From Thuidium tamariscinum (lineage: Eukaryota; Streptophyta; Bryopsida; Hypnales; Thuidiaceae), in NCBI GenBank assembly GCA_947034885.2, contig OX344753.2:8742001-8806000 (forward strand): DNA of 64,000 nt, read 5' to 3'. This document shows, in pieces, positions 62,853-64,000 of this stretch (position 1 is the first letter of the stretch; the number at the start of each line of letters is the position of its first letter). The notes under the pieces were generated by a model. The model had not been told where the DNA came from, searched no databases, and saw only the letters and a program-made list of their open reading frames with translations. A program made the position numbers and the translations under genes.

Positions 62853-63983
62853 GGTTGTTGGGGACTCAAATGACATTGTTGTGACTGATGACTTGAACGC
62901 ATGTGGGCGTCGACAATGCTTTCACAGTTGCAAGTCTGGTGGAGCAAGTTTCAAGCACAGTATGTGGGAAAGGAGAACATTCAGTAGGATGAGAGGGAAC
63001 ATTGCAAGGAGGTCAAGAAAGAAGGGAGGCACTATTGAAAAAGCAAAGTTGCGCCTGCTGAAACGTATGTATTCACAAAACTTTTGCATGTTTCATTCCT
63101 GCTACTACTACTGTCAGTGAATTCTATAGAAAACCAAGTCTGAGTCTGCATAATTCGCCCAATCCGTAGTCCCTCTAAATTTTAAAGAACTCTCAAGTCT
63201 CCCCGTATTTGTAAATCTTATTGGCCCCGCTATGTCAGAGAGAGGTCATTGCCGTCGTCCTGCAAAACAAAGTGACTGACTCTCAGTAGAAAGAATTGTT
63301 GAACAATAAGGGACAAAACAGTGGAAAACATGAGTACCTGCTTGAACACCACTCTCTTTCACCATGCCACTAACCTGCGTGCATCTAAACCCTACAGTTC
63401 CCACCATAACACTTCCGCATCCCACCTTGCAAATGTGACTCTCCGGAAGTTCCCACAATGAAACCCTACCACCCCCCTCAAATCCAACCACCGTCAATGA
63501 AAGCAGTGACAATGAAATGAAAAATCAATTAGTAAGAGGGCGGTTCAAAAGTGTTGACTCAAACTCTCAGAATCAAATTGCAACTAACAACACAAGCAGT
63601 AGACTACTTGAAGTTAAACCACTTGCTAATCCACTTAGTCGACTCTCATATGCTTCTTTTTTATGTTGAATGACGTAACTAACAGCTTGTGACACTATCG
63701 TGCAGGTGATTCACATACAGGGAGTTCAAAATCTCATTCCAGTGGGAAGAGCTTCACTTCCCCGTTTTCAAAACACTGCTCTCGCTCCAATTTGTACTCC
63801 ACCAAAACTCTTTTAATCTACAAGAACAAAAAGTGGTGGGAGAACGATTCTAACCACAAGAAGACGGCTAAAGTATGCGCTTTCTTTGTAGTAGCAGTCC
63901 CCGCATTGTTACCTAGCTCTCTAACCTGCAGCCAACTCTATCTGCGTAAAACGCAAAATGAACTTGCCTCATTTATCGAATGA
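62853..63983 (+). CDS. unidentified gene, two exons seen
   Basis: Exon A (62853-63064) follows a TTGCAG acceptor and reads RVVGDSNDIVVTDDLNACGR, with Cys-rich CGRRQCFHSCKSG, a basic segment RRTFSRMRGNIARRSRKKGG, and ending EKAKLRLLK. Its donor GTATGT leaves phase 1, and the acceptor CGTGCAG at 63703-63705 restores frame in exon B (63706-63983). Exon B is Ser/Lys-rich at first (SHTGSSKSHSSGKSF) and ends with a hydrophobic stretch CAFFVVAVPALLPSSL before FIE-stop. The first exon was not fixed; an ATG with a transit-peptide-like reading lies at 62673 (MDRCSRFSNIFIYRLCTSPS) but its junction phase does not clearly match. No family was recognised. The basic region might bind nucleic acid; that is only inference. 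Confidence 0.4.
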
Positions 63984-64000
63984 CAAAGCTGTGAAGTCAC

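Noticed and set aside
1-64000. tRNA and rRNA genes
   Set aside because: No cloverleaf with A- and B-box words or rRNA core motif was noticed by eye; a covariance-model scan would be needed to exclude a tRNA.

Overview
The window looks like a nuclear contig from a land plant or close streptophyte. Five lines support this: a VPS33 gene whose spliced product follows the plant orthologue along its whole length; GT-AG genes with many small exons and introns of mostly 100-400 bp; a plant-type CACTA (En/Spm) transposon with both of its usual genes; several MITEs; and long AT-rich intergenic DNA. Compact introns plus a piggyBac element would suit a bryophyte, but the taxon is a guess.

Layout. 1-3563: AT-rich DNA with a 238-bp MITE, a small inverted repeat and a dispersed repeat. 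3564-9673 (-): VPS33, 22 exons, 602 aa. 9674-14947: upstream DNA, then AT-rich spacer with a diverged ~955-bp tandem duplication. 14948-19769 (+): a SAP-like-domain protein of 873 aa with a perfectly in-frame 159-bp coding minisatellite. 19770-21674: AT-rich, second copy of the MITE. 21675-36029: a 14.36-kb CACTA transposon bounded by CACTA...TAGTG ends and a TAT target duplication; it carries a Transposase_24 gene (-) and, facing away from it, a five-exon TNP2 transposase gene (+) with one in-frame stop. 36030-41932: AT-rich spacer with a ~1.2-kb foldback repeat, then the leader of the next gene. 41933-49382 (+): a 22-exon gene for a 744-aa coiled-coil protein with a C-terminal Ig-like/PH-like-looking module. 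50211-50864 (-): intronless YAE1-type gene, tail to tail with the previous gene. 51802-59222: a probable piggyBac element (TTAA sites, 10-bp ends) with a decayed transposase gene that still shows the three catalytic aspartate motifs, a CACTA-type MITE in its intron, and an AT-rich block in its 5' half. 59223-62640: two more inverted-repeat elements and AT-rich DNA. 62853-63983 (+): two exons of an unidentified gene.

The host genes are unrelated housekeeping or uncharacterised genes: VPS33 acts in vacuolar membrane fusion, and YAE1 in Fe-S delivery to the ribosome-recycling ATPase. They share no pathway. The most notable content is mobile: a nearly whole CACTA element with divergent genes, and a piggyBac relic in what looks like a plant genome. 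All splice models were read by eye from GT/AG sites, frame continuity and family resemblance.
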